A stretch of DNA of 64,000 bases. It comes from Deinococcus depolymerans (lineage in GTDB: Bacteria > Deinococcota > Deinococci > Deinococcales > Deinococcaceae). The notes under the pieces are model-generated. The model was not told the origin of the DNA. It ran no database searches and worked only from the letters and a program-made list of their open reading frames with translations. A program made the position numbers and the translations under genes. Shown in pieces: positions 31,278-41,922 of this stretch (position 1 is its first letter; every line of letters begins with the position of its first letter). The DNA is taken from the NCBI RefSeq assembly GCF_039522025.1, contig NZ_BAAADB010000031.1, forward strand, positions 1 through 64,000, read 5' to 3'.

Positions 31278-31943
31278 GTGAAAACAGTCTGGTTGGGAGT
31301 GGTGGGTGCGGCGCTGCTGGGGGCACTGGTGTCATGCGGGGATACGAGCGTGAAGGAACCGGCGGGCGAGGTGACGGTGAACGTGACCGAGCAGGACGGG
31401 AGTGCGTTCTCGTACACGACCCGTGTGGATTTCCGGCCGACCCTGAAACCTGTCTCCGAGTTGAGTGCGGATGAGGCGGCGCTCCTGACCGCGTTGAACG
31501 GGGAGCGGGCGCGGGGCGGGTCGTGCACGGACCCGCAGGGAAAGGTGCACGTGTACGCGAAGACGGGAGAGTTGTCGCTGGAGGCGAACATCTACGTGGC
31601 GGCGCAGGGGCACGCGCAGGCGATGGTGAATGGAAATTTCGCCTCTCACGTCAATACCTCGGACATTTCGCTGCGCACGCCGATGCGGCGCATGGTGAAG
31701 GCTGGTTACAGGCCGGTGGCACCGGCGCAGGGAAAGGGTGAACTGTACTTCGAGGAGTCGCTGGCGTTCGGTCAGTTGACGGCGGCGGAAGTGGTGCAGG
31801 CGTGGAAGACCGAGAGCTTCCTGCACTGCCGCGCGATCTACATACCGCTGAATTACGGGGCGGTCACGGTCGTGAATGGCCGGGCAGGAAATCAGTACGG
31901 TCGGTACTGGGTGCTGAACACGTCCGGCGTGATCATGAACTGA
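31278..31943 (+). CDS. CAP/SCP-domain lipoprotein
   Basis: 221 residues from GTG. Signal peptide MKTVWLGVVGAALLGALVSC with lipobox LVSC, so membrane-anchored outside the cytoplasm. The CAP domain (about 75-221) has AALLTALNGERARG, GHAQAMVNGNFASHVN with the conserved His, and YFEESLAFG. The role of bacterial CAP proteins is poorly known. TACGGT (31266-31271) is 6 nt upstream of the start; no ribosome site. Confidence 0.88.
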   Translation: MKTVWLGVVGAALLGALVSCGDTSVKEPAGEVTVNVTEQDGSAFSYTTRVDFRPTLKPVSELSADEAALLTALNGERARGGSCTDPQGKVHVYAKTGELSLEANIYVAAQGHAQAMVNGNFASHVNTSDISLRTPMRRMVKAGYRPVAPAQGKGELYFEESLAFGQLTAAEVVQAWKTESFLHCRAIYIPLNYGAVTVVNGRAGNQYGRYWVLNTSGVIMN

Positions 31944-31966
31944 GGCGGATGCCTGCCCCTCGGCCT

Positions 31967-33151
31967 TTACGTGGTCGGGGGGTTGCTTGTGTGGGGGGCG
32001 CGCCAGCCGAGGGTGCCGGTCAGGGCGGCGAGCAGCATGCTGCCCAGCACGAGGGGGGTGACGGTGGTCCAGCCGCCGCGTTCGAAGGCGTGACCGGCGA
32101 TCAGGGAGGCGGCGGCGGCCCCGCCGTAGTACGCGAGGTGGTACAGGCCGGAGGCGAGGCTGCGGGCGTGGGTGACGTGGCGCTGCACGGCGTTCAGGGC
32201 GGCGGCCTGCGCGAGGAACACGCCGCAGGCGGCGGCGGCGACGCCCGTGATGACCAGCGGGAGGGGCGCGGCGAGGGTCAGGAGGAGGCCGGCGCTGCTG
32301 GTGGCGGCGGCGGTCAGCAGCGCGGTGCGGGGGCCGCGCGCGGCGAGGAACGGGGCGGCGACGGGCGTGATGACCACGCCGAGCAGGTACACGGCGAACA
32401 CCGCGCCGGTCTGGGCGGTGTTCAGGTCGTAGGGGGGCGCGGCGAGGCGCAGGGTGAGGGTGTTGAAGGTGCCGACCAGCGTGAACAGGATCAGGAACCC
32501 GACGGCGCAGGTGGCCAGAAGGGGGGGGTTGTGCAGGTGGGCGCGCAGGCCCTTCAGGACGGCGCGGGGGTCGCGGTGGGGCGTGAAGGTCGGTTCGGGC
32601 GGCAGGTGGTGGGCGAGCAGGGTGCCGGTCAGGGCGGCGGCGGTCAGGAACCAGAACGCGGCGGGCCAGTGCCACTGCGCGGCGATCAGTCCGGCCAGGA
32701 AACGGCCGAGGAAGCCGCCGAGGACGGTGCCGGTCACGTAGGCGGTCAGGGCGCGGGTGCGGGCAGGGCCGGTGAGGGCGTCGCCGATGTAGGCGGTCAG
32801 GGCGACCATCACGCCGGGAATCAGCAGGCCCTGCGCGAACCGGGCGGCGTTCAGGGCGTCCAGGGTGTGGGCCTGCGTGGCGAGCAGGGCGGGCAGGGTC
32901 AGCAGCGCGAAGGCGGCGGTGACGGTGCGGCGGCGGCCGGCGGCGTCGGCGAGGATGCCGGCCAGCGGCGCGGCGAGGGCCATGGCGAGCATGGTCGCGC
33001 CGATCACGCCGCCCACGCGGGCGGGTCCGGCGTGGAATTCGCGGGCCAGGGTGGGCAGCAGGCTCTGGGGGGCGTACACGTTCAGGAACACCAGGGTGCC
33101 CAGCGCGGCGAACAGCAGCGGCGGGGCGCCGCGGGTGGGTGGGGTGGGCAC
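31967..33151 (-). CDS. MFS transporter, YnfM/drug exporter type
   Basis: 394 residues, GTG start at 33151. Twelve hydrophobic segments. The cytoplasmic loop GILADAAGRRRTVTAA between helices 2 and 3 fits motif A. LIPGVMVALTAYIGDAL and GTVLGGFLGRFLAGLIA are typical of the YnfM-like (arabinose efflux-type) branch. Substrate unknown. It starts 6 bp after the stop of the upstream unknown gene, so the two form an operon; the upstream protein could be its regulator or partner. Confidence 0.9.
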   Translation of the reverse strand: MPTPPTRGAPPLLFAALGTLVFLNVYAPQSLLPTLAREFHAGPARVGGVIGATMLAMALAAPLAGILADAAGRRRTVTAAFALLTLPALLATQAHTLDALNAARFAQGLLIPGVMVALTAYIGDALTGPARTRALTAYVTGTVLGGFLGRFLAGLIAAQWHWPAAFWFLTAAALTGTLLAHHLPPEPTFTPHRDPRAVLKGLRAHLHNPPLLATCAVGFLILFTLVGTFNTLTLRLAAPPYDLNTAQTGAVFAVYLLGVVITPVAAPFLAARGPRTALLTAAATSSAGLLLTLAAPLPLVITGVAAAACGVFLAQAAALNAVQRHVTHARSLASGLYHLAYYGGAAAASLIAGHAFERGGWTTVTPLVLGSMLLAALTGTLGWRAPHTSNPPTT

Positions 33152-33156
33152 GCGGG

Positions 33157-33756
33157 TCAGGGCAGGCCAGTCAGGCCGTGTTCGTTGACCAGGGCGGTCG
33201 TTTCGCCCAGGCTGGCGGCGCGGGCGGGGTCGGGCGTGCCGGGCGGGCCGGGCAGGAGCAGGGTGGGGCGGGCGTCCAGGCCGACGCTGCCGGTGGTGTC
33301 CAGGCGTTCGAGGACGGCGCCGAAGGTCCAGTCGCGGGCCCACAGGCGCTTGACGGCCTGCAGGGCGGCGGTGCCGCTGGTGTGCGCGCCGGGCGGCTGG
33401 TACGGGGCGGGTTCGGCGTGCAGGGTGCCGGGGCGGCGGGCGTGCAGCGGCGCGTGGTCCAGCGCGGCGGCGCGCAGCGCTCCGTGGAACTGCTGTACGG
33501 CGTCGTCCAGCAGGTAGCTGGTGCGGATCAGCGCCTGGGCCTGTGCGCTCAGGGGTTCCAGGGCGTCCTCGTCGATGCGGGTGGGGCGAATGGGGGTGAA
33601 CAGTCGCGCCAGCCGTTCCGGGAGGTTGTTCTGCCGGTAGAAGGCTTCCTCGAAGGTGGCGGGAACGAGCAGCCCGCTCACGCCGTGGCGGGCCAGCCGG
33701 GCGGGTTCGTTCCCGTGCAGGGTGGGGTTCCGGGCGGCTTCCACGAAGCTCAGCAT
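33157..33756 (-). CDS. unknown protein in operon with the MFS transporter
   Basis: 199 residues. No recognised motif. It has a helical N-terminal half ([22 protein letters not shown]) and a proline-rich centre ([15 protein letters not shown]). No membrane segment or signal peptide. TACCCT on the minus strand (33763-33768) 6 nt before the ATG suggests a leaderless mRNA covering this gene and the transporter. Confidence 0.7.
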   Translation of the reverse strand: MLSFVEAARNPTLHGNEPARLARHGVSGLLVPATFEEAFYRQNNLPERLARLFTPIRPTRIDEDALEPLSAQAQALIRTSYLLDDAVQQFHGALRAAALDHAPLHARRPGTLHAEPAPYQPPGAHTSGTAALQAVKRLWARDWTFGAVLERLDTTGSVGLDARPTLLLPGPPGTPDPARAASLGETTALVNEHGLTGLP

Positions 33757-33869
33757 GTGTTCAGGGTAGCGCGGGCTGCTGCCCGGGGCGGCGTGGGTGT
33801 CCGGCCCGCCCGGCGGGCCTGCCTGACCTGAACGGGGACGGGGCGCTCCGGGAGGCGGGGTCCGGGTCA

Positions 33870-34026
33870 TACGGACTGCCGTTTGTCTCGCTGACAATCT
33901 GGAACTTCACCGGATTGCCAGCTCCACGTCCGGCAGCCCGCCCTGCTCCTCCTCTGCGGGGCAGCTCTCCGAGTCGCATCCGCTCGGATTGAATGGGCTG
34001 CAAAGACCATTCAATCGGAGTCCGTC
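33870..34026 (-). repeat. TIR repeat, first of a tandem pair
   Basis: 157-bp full copy starting TACGGACTGCCG and ending GAGTCCGTC, flanked by TCA at 33867-33869 and 34027-34029. Confidence 0.9.
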
Positions 34027-34029
34027 TCA

Positions 34030-34163
34030 TACGGATTCCGTTTGTTTCGTTAACAGATCGGAACACCACCGATCTGTCAACTCCACGTCCGGAACCCGCC
34101 CAGCTCCCACTCGCATCCGCTCGGATTGAATGGGCTTTGCAGCCCATTCAATCGGAGTCCGTC
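34030..34163 (-). repeat. TIR repeat at the stop codon of the REC-roadblock gene
   Basis: 134-bp short-subtype copy with hairpin 2 of the GATCGG/CCGATC subtype. Flanked by TCA at 34027-34029 and 34164-34166; the latter is the stop codon (TGA, minus strand) of the response regulator. Confidence 0.9.
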
Positions 34164-35075
34164 TCAGTTCAGGCCGTGGCTCAGGCGGGCGCGCATCCAG
34201 GATTTCACGCTGCTGGCGCCGGGCGTGTCGCGCACGACGACTGCCACGTACCCGAACGGTACGGGGCAGACGACGAGGACGCGGTCCTGGAATTCCAGTT
34301 GCACGGCCCGGACGGGCGCGGCGGCCTGCAGGTGGTGCGCGACGCCGTGCGCGGCCGTGCCGAGGAAACGGACGTACGCGCCGACCTCCGGGTCGAGCGG
34401 CACGGCGTTCAGCGGCACCCCGGCCGGGTCGAAGGCCCAGGCGGCGGTCACGCCGGGCAGGACGTTCAGACCGGCGGTGAACATCTGCGCCTGCGCGGCC
34501 TGCTGCGCGCGGCGGGCGGCGGTGTCGGCCGGGTCGGTGTCGGCCGGGTCTGCCAGGGTGGGGGCGGGGACGCTGGGGGGCGGGGTCGCGGCGTCCGGGC
34601 GGGTGGCGGGCAGGGGGGTCGGGGTGGTGTCCGGGGTGGCCGGCGCGGCGCTGGCAGGCAGCGGACTGGCGGGCGGGGAGGTGGCCTGCAGGGTGGCGGC
34701 GCTGTCGGCCAGCCATTCCTGCAGGGCCGGGAACAGCACGCCGGGCCGCAGGGGCTTACGCAGCACGTCCAGCACACCCAGTTCGCGGGCCTCGGCGCGC
34801 AGGTCGTCCTCGACGATGCCGGTCATGAACACCACGGGCAGGTGCGGGTGGGTGCGGCGCAGCGTGCGGGCCAGTTCCACGCCGTTCATGCCGGGCATGC
34901 GCACGTCGGTCAGGACCAGGGCCGTGTCGGGGGTCAGCGCGGCCAGCGCCGCCTGTCCGCTGTCCGCCACGCGGACGGGCAGGTGCGGTGAGAGCAGGAA
35001 TTCCATGGTCTGAAGCACCCCTGGGCTGTCGTCCACGATCAGGATCGAGGGGCGCCGGGGCAGGTGGGCCGTCAT
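34164..35075 (-). CDS. response regulator with REC and C-terminal roadblock/LC7-like domain
   Basis: 303 residues. REC domain 1-125 with Asp15-Asp16, phospho-acceptor Asp57 (LVLTDVRMPGMNG), the switch Thr in VVFMTG and Lys in VLRKPL. A Pro/Ala/Thr-rich linker (about 130-190) joins a roadblock/LC7-like domain (about 195-303: NVLPGVTAAWAFDPAGVPL...VVCPVPFGYVAVVVRD). No DNA-binding or enzymatic output, so it probably passes the signal through protein contact, perhaps with a small GTPase. TAGGCT on the minus strand 7 nt before the ATG. Confidence 0.85.
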   Translation of the reverse strand: MTAHLPRRPSILIVDDSPGVLQTMEFLLSPHLPVRVADSGQAALAALTPDTALVLTDVRMPGMNGVELARTLRRTHPHLPVVFMTGIVEDDLRAEARELGVLDVLRKPLRPGVLFPALQEWLADSAATLQATSPPASPLPASAAPATPDTTPTPLPATRPDAATPPPSVPAPTLADPADTDPADTAARRAQQAAQAQMFTAGLNVLPGVTAAWAFDPAGVPLNAVPLDPEVGAYVRFLGTAAHGVAHHLQAAAPVRAVQLEFQDRVLVVCPVPFGYVAVVVRDTPGASSVKSWMRARLSHGLN

Positions 35076-35183
35076 GCGGACCAGCCTAACTGAACGGGCG
35101 TCACTCTGCCGTCACGGTTGCAGACATGGGCGTGACCTTTCGCACAACCGGGCGGCCGGGGAGGGCTCCGGCATACTGCGCGC

Positions 35184-35900
35184 ATGACATCCAGACTGCC
35201 CGACCGGCCCCAGGCTCACCGTCCACCCGACCTGCCGGGCACACTGGACCGCCTCCTGGCACTGGACGCCCGCCTGAGCGGCGTGTGGGCCTGGGTGCAG
35301 GGCCAGATGCAGCCGGACGCCGCGCACGACAGCGCACACCTGGCGCGCGTGGCGCGCTGGACGCTGCGCTGCGCTCCGGACGTCCCGCCGGCCCTGGCGG
35401 TCGCGGCGGCGCTGACGCACGACGTGGTGAACCTCCCGAAGAACCACCCGCAGCGGGCGCAGGCCAGCGAGCTGAGTGCCCAGGCAGTGCAGGCGACCCT
35501 GCCGGGCCTGGGGTTCACGCCCGGCGAGGCGCGCGAGGTGGCGCTGGCTGTGCGCGACCACAGCCACTCGCGGGGCGCGGTCCCGCAGACGCCGCTGGGC
35601 GAGGCCCTGCAGGACGCCGACCGCCTGGACGCCCTGGGGGCGCTGGGCGTGCTGCGCGTGGCGGGCGTGGGTGGGCAGCTGGGCCGCGCGCCGCTGCACC
35701 CGGACGACCCCTGGGCGCAGCGGCGCGAACCGGACGACCTGGCGTTCACGGTGGATCACTTCTTCACCAAGCTGCTGCGCCTGGACGGCACCTTCCGCAC
35801 GCCTGCCGGGCAGGCCGAGGCACGCCGCCGCACCCGGACCATGCGTGCCTTCCTGGCCGAACTGGCCAGTGAACTGGAGGTCGACCCGCCGGGCGAGTGA
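35184..35900 (+). CDS. HD-domain phosphohydrolase
   Basis: 238 residues. The HD motif is complete: His in DAAHDSAHLARV, HD in ALTHDVVNLPKNHP, and Asp in DADRLDALGALGV. YedJ/uncharacterised HD group, likely acting on a nucleotide or phosphate ester; substrate unknown. CATACT 6 nt before the ATG may be the -10 of a leaderless mRNA. Convergent with the phosphatase gene, 17 bp apart. Confidence 0.9.
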   Translation: MTSRLPDRPQAHRPPDLPGTLDRLLALDARLSGVWAWVQGQMQPDAAHDSAHLARVARWTLRCAPDVPPALAVAAALTHDVVNLPKNHPQRAQASELSAQAVQATLPGLGFTPGEAREVALAVRDHSHSRGAVPQTPLGEALQDADRLDALGALGVLRVAGVGGQLGRAPLHPDDPWAQRREPDDLAFTVDHFFTKLLRLDGTFRTPAGQAEARRRTRTMRAFLAELASELEVDPPGE

Positions 35901-35917
35901 CGGTCGGCCCTCCCCGG

Positions 35918-36544
35918 TCAGTTCTCCTGCAGGTGGGCGTGGTCGTTGTAGCTGACCAGGGTCCAGCGGCCCTGCGTGCGGGTCAGGGTGGTGAGGCTGG
36001 TGTGTGCCAGCTGGTAGTTGAAGGGCAGCACGTAGCCGGGGACGGGCCGGGCGGGCCAGTCGAACAGGTGGCACAGCAGGGCGCGGATGGCGGCGCCGTG
36101 CGTGAAGGCGATCACGCGGCCCGGCGAGAGTTCGTCGGCCCAGTCGCGCAGGCGGTCGGCGACCTGCGCGAGGCTCTCGCCGCCGGGGGCGGGCAGGGTC
36201 CAGGGGTCGCGTTGCCAGTCATGGTAGGCGGGGTCGCGCTGCACGTCGTCGGTGGTGACGCCCTCGAACTGCCCGAAGTTCAGTTCGCGCAGGCGGGCGT
36301 CGAGGGTCAGGGGCGCGCCGGGCAGGGTCAGTTCGGCGGTGCGGGCGGCGCGGCTCAGGTCACTGCTGTGCACCTGGTCAACCGCGCGGCCCCGCAGGCG
36401 GGCGTGCAGCCGCGCGGCCTGCGTTTCACCCAGGGTGCCCAGGGGTGTGTCGGTCCAGCCCTGCCAGCGGCCCGCGCCGTTCCAGTCGGTGGCGCCGTGG
36501 CGGACCAGCGTCAGGTGCAGGGCGTCCGGGGCGGGGGTGGTCAC
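35918..36544 (-). CDS. histidine phosphatase family protein
   Basis: 208 residues. Phosphoglycerate mutase-like fold: [23 protein letters not shown] holds the RHG catalytic motif, [14 protein letters not shown] the second, and [15 protein letters not shown] the second catalytic His. Could be a CobC-like or broad-specificity phosphatase. GTG start overlapping the thioesterase stop (GTGA), so co-transcribed with it. Confidence 0.93.
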   Translation of the reverse strand: MTTPAPDALHLTLVRHGATDWNGAGRWQGWTDTPLGTLGETQAARLHARLRGRAVDQVHSSDLSRAARTAELTLPGAPLTLDARLRELNFGQFEGVTTDDVQRDPAYHDWQRDPWTLPAPGGESLAQVADRLRDWADELSPGRVIAFTHGAAIRALLCHLFDWPARPVPGYVLPFNYQLAHTSLTTLTRTQGRWTLVSYNDHAHLQEN

Positions 36545-36993
36545 GGGCGGGCCTCGGGGTCCGGCTGGGCGCTGCGGCTGTCGTGCCCGTCGGCCAGGGG
36601 CGGCACGGGGCGGGGGCGGTTGTGGTCGTCGAGTGCCACGAACACGAAGTAGCCGGTCGTGGCGAGTTCCTGCTCGCCGGTCGGCATGTCCTCGCGGTAC
36701 ACGTCCACGCGGATGGTCATGCTGGTGCGGCCCACCTTCACGACCTGCGCGTCGAGGGCGACGGCGTCTCCCACGCGGATCGGGACGTGGAAGTCCACGC
36801 CGTCCATGCGGGCGGTCACGACGTTCCCGCCGGCGTGGCGGACGGCGGCGATGCTGGCCGCCTTGTCCATCAGGGACAGGACCCAGCCGCCGAAGGCCGT
36901 GCCGTGGTAGTTGGTGTCCTTGGGGAACACCAGTTCCAGCATGCGGGCGCGGCTGCGGGGGGCCGGGTTGCGGGTGGGGGCGGGGTCGGTCAC
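36541..36993 (-). CDS. acyl-CoA thioesterase (hotdog fold, YciA/BFIT type)
   Basis: 150 residues. The family motif [23 protein letters not shown] lies at about 28-50, followed by [18 protein letters not shown] and [14 protein letters not shown], all diagnostic. Cleaves acyl-CoA to free acid. GTG start with TACACT on the minus strand 8 nt upstream. First gene of a two-gene operon with the phosphatase. Confidence 0.93.
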   Translation of the reverse strand: MTDPAPTRNPAPRSRARMLELVFPKDTNYHGTAFGGWVLSLMDKAASIAAVRHAGGNVVTARMDGVDFHVPIRVGDAVALDAQVVKVGRTSMTIRVDVYREDMPTGEQELATTGYFVFVALDDHNRPRPVPPLADGHDSRSAQPDPEARP

Positions 36994-37221
36994 AGCTCAT
37001 CAGTGTAGGGCGCGTGCGGCTGCGCGGGGCCGTTGCGGTCTGGGTAGGGGCGGCACCTGCCGGGTGACAGGGCCCGTGGCCGGCGCACCCGCCGGGCCGC
37101 CCGGGACCGGCTGGCAATTGACAGGTGACGGGCAGGTCCGCAGGGGTGATTGACACCCCCCCGGGCGCGTGCCACCATGATCTGCACTCACAACTTGGAC
37201 TATGTTCAGCGTTTCAGGAGC

Positions 37222-37238
37222 GGGGCAGCTGGTGCCCC
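37222..37238 (+). promoter_or_regulatory. hairpin in the liv operon leader
   Basis: GGGGCA, loop GCTGG, TGCCCC lies 25 nt before the start codon. No known riboswitch is recognised. TTGACA at 37150-37155 may be the -35, but no -10 at proper spacing is clear. Confidence 0.35.
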
Positions 37239-37263
37239 TCCGCGCTGGCCTCGGGAGGTTCCT

Positions 37264-38400
37264 ATGAAGAAACGACTTCTCTTCCCCACCCTGCTGGCCG
37301 CCCTGGCCGGTTCCGCCCTGGCCGACAAGGTCGTGAACATCGGGTATTCCGGCCCGCTGTCCGGCGCGGCCGCCTTCTACGGCAAGGACGTCCAGAGCGG
37401 CATCGACATGGCCATCGCCGAACTGAACAAGACCGGCGTGACGGTCAAGGGCGAGAAGGTCACCTTCAAGCTCGTGGCCCTCGACGACCGCTACCTGCCG
37501 AACGAGACCGCCACGAACGTCAAACGCCTGACCAGCCAGGGCATCGACATCGTGTTCGTGCCGCACGCCGGCGGGATCCTGACCGTGCAGCCCATGACCG
37601 CCCGCGACCCGGAATTCCTGCTCGTGGCGTACTCCAGCGAACCGAAGATCCTTGAATCCCGCAACCCGCTGACCTTCATGCTGCCGCCCCGCTACGACAA
37701 CTACCTGCAGCCCTTCGTGGGCACGCAGATGAAAGCCTTCGGCAAGAAACTGGGGCTGGTCGGCACCACCAGCGCCTACGGCAAGCAGTGGACCGAGGCG
37801 ATCAGCGGCGAGTGGAAGAAACAGGGCGGCACCGTCGGCAGCAACAACGGCGTCGACTACAACACCACCGTGGATTACTCCAGCGCCGTCACCAAGGCCC
37901 TGGCCGAGAAACCCGACGTGCTGTTCATCGGCGGCCCCAGCCAGCCCACCGCGCTGGTCGTGAAGGCCGCGCGTGAACAGGGCTTCAAGGGCGGGTTCAT
38001 CGTGATGGACCAGGCGAAATTCGAGCAGATGGACCAGCTGATTCCCCGCAACTACCTCGACGGCAGCGTGGGCGTGCTGCCCACCAAGGAATTCGCCGGC
38101 ACGCAGCTGTTCGTCGCGCAGTACCAGCGCCTGTACAAGAAGATCCCCACCAGCGAGGCCGCGCTGAACTACATGGGCATGAACGTGCTTGCCAAGGCCA
38201 TGGAACTGGCCGGCACGACCGAAGACCCCCGCGCCATCCGCGCCAAACTGGACGCCGCCGCCAAGGCCCTGCCGCAGAGCAAGACCGTGTACAAGCTGTT
38301 CGGCGTGACCGAGACCGGGCACGTGGACGCCGAGTTCGTGGTCGCCAGCGTCAAGGGCGGCCAGTACACCCGGCTGCGCCTGATCAAGACCTTCAAGTAA
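37264..38400 (+). CDS. livK: branched-chain amino acid ABC transporter substrate-binding protein
   Basis: 378 residues. Signal peptide ([20 protein letters not shown]), so periplasmic. LivJ/K-like fold: [43 protein letters not shown] and [13 protein letters not shown]. The ligand could be Leu/Ile/Val or a related amino acid or amide; specificity is not fixed by the sequence. GGGAGG lies upstream of the ATG. First gene of livKHMGF. Confidence 0.93.
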   Translation: MKKRLLFPTLLAALAGSALADKVVNIGYSGPLSGAAAFYGKDVQSGIDMAIAELNKTGVTVKGEKVTFKLVALDDRYLPNETATNVKRLTSQGIDIVFVPHAGGILTVQPMTARDPEFLLVAYSSEPKILESRNPLTFMLPPRYDNYLQPFVGTQMKAFGKKLGLVGTTSAYGKQWTEAISGEWKKQGGTVGSNNGVDYNTTVDYSSAVTKALAEKPDVLFIGGPSQPTALVVKAAREQGFKGGFIVMDQAKFEQMDQLIPRNYLDGSVGVLPTKEFAGTQLFVAQYQRLYKKIPTSEAALNYMGMNVLAKAMELAGTTEDPRAIRAKLDAAAKALPQSKTVYKLFGVTETGHVDAEFVVASVKGGQYTRLRLIKTFK

Positions 38401-38519
38401 AGCTCCCCGCGCCGCCGGCTGCGCCGTTCCCTCCCGCCTGACCGCACACGCGCGCCCCGCACCCCGCCGGGCGCGCGCAGCTGTTTCGCCACGTTCTCGA
38501 CCCCCGAAGGAGTTTCACC

Positions 38520-39386
38520 TTGACCACTGTGCTGCAACAACTTTTCAATGCCCTGGCGCTGGGCGGCGTGTACGCCCTGGTGGCGCTGGGCCTCACGCTG
38601 GTCTACGGCGTGATGCGCGTCCCGAACTTCGCGCACGGCGGGCTGTACATGCTCGGCGCGTACTTCACGTACGCGCTGCTCAGCGGGCTGGGCCTGGGGT
38701 ACGTGCCCGCCCTGCTGCTGTCGGCGGTGGGCGTGGCGGCGCTGGCGGCGCTGCTCGAGCGGGTGATCTTCTACCCGCTGCGCAACGCCCCGCACGTTCA
38801 CCCGATGATCGCGGCCATCGGGGTGCTGTTCTTCCTGGAGGCGCTGATCTCGCACCCGCGCGTGTTCGGGCCGGACTTCAAGCAGATTGCCGAGCCGGTG
38901 CCGGGCATCCTGAACCTGGGCGGCGTGACCCTGACATGGCAGCGGTTGCTGATCATCGCGGCGAGCGTGCTGGTGATGCTGGGCCTGAACTTCTTCCTGA
39001 AACGCACCCTGACCGGCGCGACCATCGAGGCCATGAGCCAGAACCGTGAGGGTGCGCGGCTGGTGGGCATCAACACCAACCGGGTGGGCATGCTGACCTT
39101 CGCGATCAGCGGGGCGCTGGCGGCCGTCGCGGCGAGCCTGATCGCGCCGATCAACGCGGTGACGCCCAGCATGGGCGAGGTCATGAACCTCAAGGTGTTC
39201 GCGATCATCATTCTGGGCGGCATGGGCAGCATTCCGGGCGCCATCGTGGGCGCGTTCCTGCTGGCCTTCACCGAGGTGTTCGGCGGCTTCTACATCAACC
39301 TGGACTTCGCGGACGTGATCGGCTTCGCGATGCTGGTCGTGGTGCTGGCCATCCGCCCGCAGGGCCTGTTCCGGAGGGGCACGTGA
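38520..39386 (+). CDS. livH: branched-chain amino acid ABC permease LivH
   Basis: 288 residues. Eight or more membrane helices. [33 protein letters not shown] is the LivH N-terminal hallmark (about 8-40), and [25 protein letters not shown] is the EAA-like loop that contacts the ATPases. TTG start 8 nt after AAGGAG. The livM start overlaps its stop. Confidence 0.95.
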   Translation: MTTVLQQLFNALALGGVYALVALGLTLVYGVMRVPNFAHGGLYMLGAYFTYALLSGLGLGYVPALLLSAVGVAALAALLERVIFYPLRNAPHVHPMIAAIGVLFFLEALISHPRVFGPDFKQIAEPVPGILNLGGVTLTWQRLLIIAASVLVMLGLNFFLKRTLTGATIEAMSQNREGARLVGINTNRVGMLTFAISGALAAVAASLIAPINAVTPSMGEVMNLKVFAIIILGGMGSIPGAIVGAFLLAFTEVFGGFYINLDFADVIGFAMLVVVLAIRPQGLFRRGT

Positions 39387-40420
39387 AGGCCCCGGTGACG
39401 CTTGGCACGCCGGCCGGCGCGAGGGCGGGCCTGCCGCTGGGGCGCCTGGTGTGGCCGGCACTGTTCGTGCTGGCGGCGCTGCTGCCGCTGCTGCGCCCCA
39501 GCGGATACCTGCTGGACATCGGCGTGAACATCATGATCTGGGCGATGGTCGCGTACGGCCTGAACGTGATGCTGGGGTACACCGGGCTGCTGCCGCTGGC
39601 GCACGCGGGGTTCTTCGGGATCGGGGCGTACACGGTGGGCATCCTGACCCTGAAACTCGGCTGGAGTTTCTGGCTGGCGTGGCCGCTGGCGGTGGCGCTG
39701 TGCGCCGTGCTGGGGCTGCTGCTGGGGCTCGTGGCGTTCCGCACCAAGGGGGACGCCTTCTCGATCTTCACGCTGGGCGTGGGCGTGATCATCACGCTGG
39801 TCATCAACAAGTGGGACGCCCTGACCGGCGGGAACGACGGCCTGAACGGCGTCGCGCCCCCGGCCGGGCTGGAGGCGTTCTCGCAGGCGCTGGGCCTGAA
39901 ACTCTCGGCCGGCTTCTACCTGCTGGCGCTGGTCAGCCTGGCGCTGACGGTCCTGGTGGTCGCGCGGGCGCGGGCCAGCACCTTCGGGCTGTCGCTGATC
40001 GCCATCCGTGGCGGCGAGGACCTGGCGCGCAGCGCCGGCATCAACGTGTTCGCGCACAAGCTGCGCGCCATGATGCTCTCGACCGCCATCGCGGGCTTCG
40101 CGGGCGGCCTGTACGCCGTGTTCGTGGGTTTCCTCGGGTCGGCCGTGACCGGCCCGACCACGACCTTCACGGTGCTGCTGTACCTGCTGGTGGGCGGGCT
40201 GGGCACGCTGGGCGGCCCGCTGGTCGGGACGGCCATCATCTACGGGCTCACGCAGGTCCTCAAGGGCCTGCAGGACTATCAGTACATCGTGTTCGGGCCG
40301 CTGCTGGTGCTGCTGGTGATGTTCGCACCTCACGGACTGGCCGGCCTGTGGGCGCGGCTGCAGGCCCGCCGGGTGCCGGCCGGCACCGGGACGCCCACCC
40401 AGGAGAACGACCATGCTTGA
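39383..40420 (+). CDS. livM: branched-chain amino acid ABC permease LivM
   Basis: 345 residues. Ten or so membrane helices. [34 protein letters not shown] is the LivM signature (about 50-85), and [26 protein letters not shown] the cytoplasmic EAA-like loop. GTG start overlaps livH (GTGA) and the stop overlaps livG. Forms the transmembrane channel with LivH. Confidence 0.95.
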   Translation: MKAPVTLGTPAGARAGLPLGRLVWPALFVLAALLPLLRPSGYLLDIGVNIMIWAMVAYGLNVMLGYTGLLPLAHAGFFGIGAYTVGILTLKLGWSFWLAWPLAVALCAVLGLLLGLVAFRTKGDAFSIFTLGVGVIITLVINKWDALTGGNDGLNGVAPPAGLEAFSQALGLKLSAGFYLLALVSLALTVLVVARARASTFGLSLIAIRGGEDLARSAGINVFAHKLRAMMLSTAIAGFAGGLYAVFVGFLGSAVTGPTTTFTVLLYLLVGGLGTLGGPLVGTAIIYGLTQVLKGLQDYQYIVFGPLLVLLVMFAPHGLAGLWARLQARRVPAGTGTPTQENDHA

Positions 40421-41214
40421 CGTTCAGGACCTCGGCATCCGCTTCGGCGGCCTGCACGCCGTGAAGGACGTCACGGCCAGCATTCCCGCCGGGCAGATCA
40501 CGGCCATCATCGGCCCGAACGGCGCGGGCAAGAGCACCTTCTTCAACCTGATCAGCGGCTTCTACCAGCCGACCTCGGGCAGCATCCGCTTCGCCGGTGA
40601 GGACATCACGCGCCTGAAAACCCACGAGGTCGTCTCGCGCGGCATTGCCCGCACGTTCCAGACGACCACCATCTACCGGGAACTGACGGTACTGGAAAAC
40701 GCCATGATCGGCCACCGGGTCCGCACGCGCGCCGGCCTGCTCGACGCCCTGCTGCGCACCGGCCGGGAACGGCAGGACGTGCAGGGCAGCCGCGACGGGG
40801 CCATGCAGGCGCTGACCCGCGTGGGCCTCGCGCGGCAGGCGCACCTGCCGGCCGGGGCGCTCACGCAGGAAGGGCAGAAACGCGTGGGGATCGCCATGGC
40901 GCTCGCCAGCGACCCGAAACTGCTGCTGCTGGACGAACCGGCCGCCGGCATGAACCCCGAGGAGACCGTGAACCTGATGAGCCTGATCCGTGAACTGGTG
41001 GCGGGCGGCCTGACGGTCGCGCTCGTCGAACACAAGATGAGTCTGGTGATGGGCCTCGCCGATCAGATCCTGGTGCTGCACCACGGGCAGAAGATCGCGG
41101 CCGGCACGCCCGCGCAGGTCAGCCGCGACCCGGCCGTCGTTGAGGCGTACCTCGGGTCGCACGCGCACGGCGGGCAGATGGGCCAGACCACCACACCGGA
41201 GCAGGGAGCGGCGC

Positions 41215-41222
<8 letters not shown>
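40413..41222 (+). CDS. livG: branched-chain amino acid ABC ATPase LivG
   Basis: 269 residues. Walker [10 protein letters not shown] and Walker [16 protein letters not shown] are intact, as is the LivG-typical [13 protein letters not shown]. The ABC signature is unusual: [15 protein letters not shown] stands where LivG proteins usually have LSYGEQRRLEIARAL, so the glycine after Ser is not in its normal place. ATPase function is still likely, since the partner LivF has a canonical signature. Overlaps livM and livF. Confidence 0.93.

Positions 41223-41921
<699 letters not shown>

Positions 41922-41922
<1 letters not shown>

Noticed and set aside
32172..33517. Gly/Val-rich open frames opposite the MFS gene
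   Set aside because: They reflect GC skew against a transporter gene; no start signals or motifs.
37150..37181. liv operon promoter from TTGACA at 37150
   Set aside because: No -10 with acceptable spacing; CATGAT would need a 20-nt spacer.
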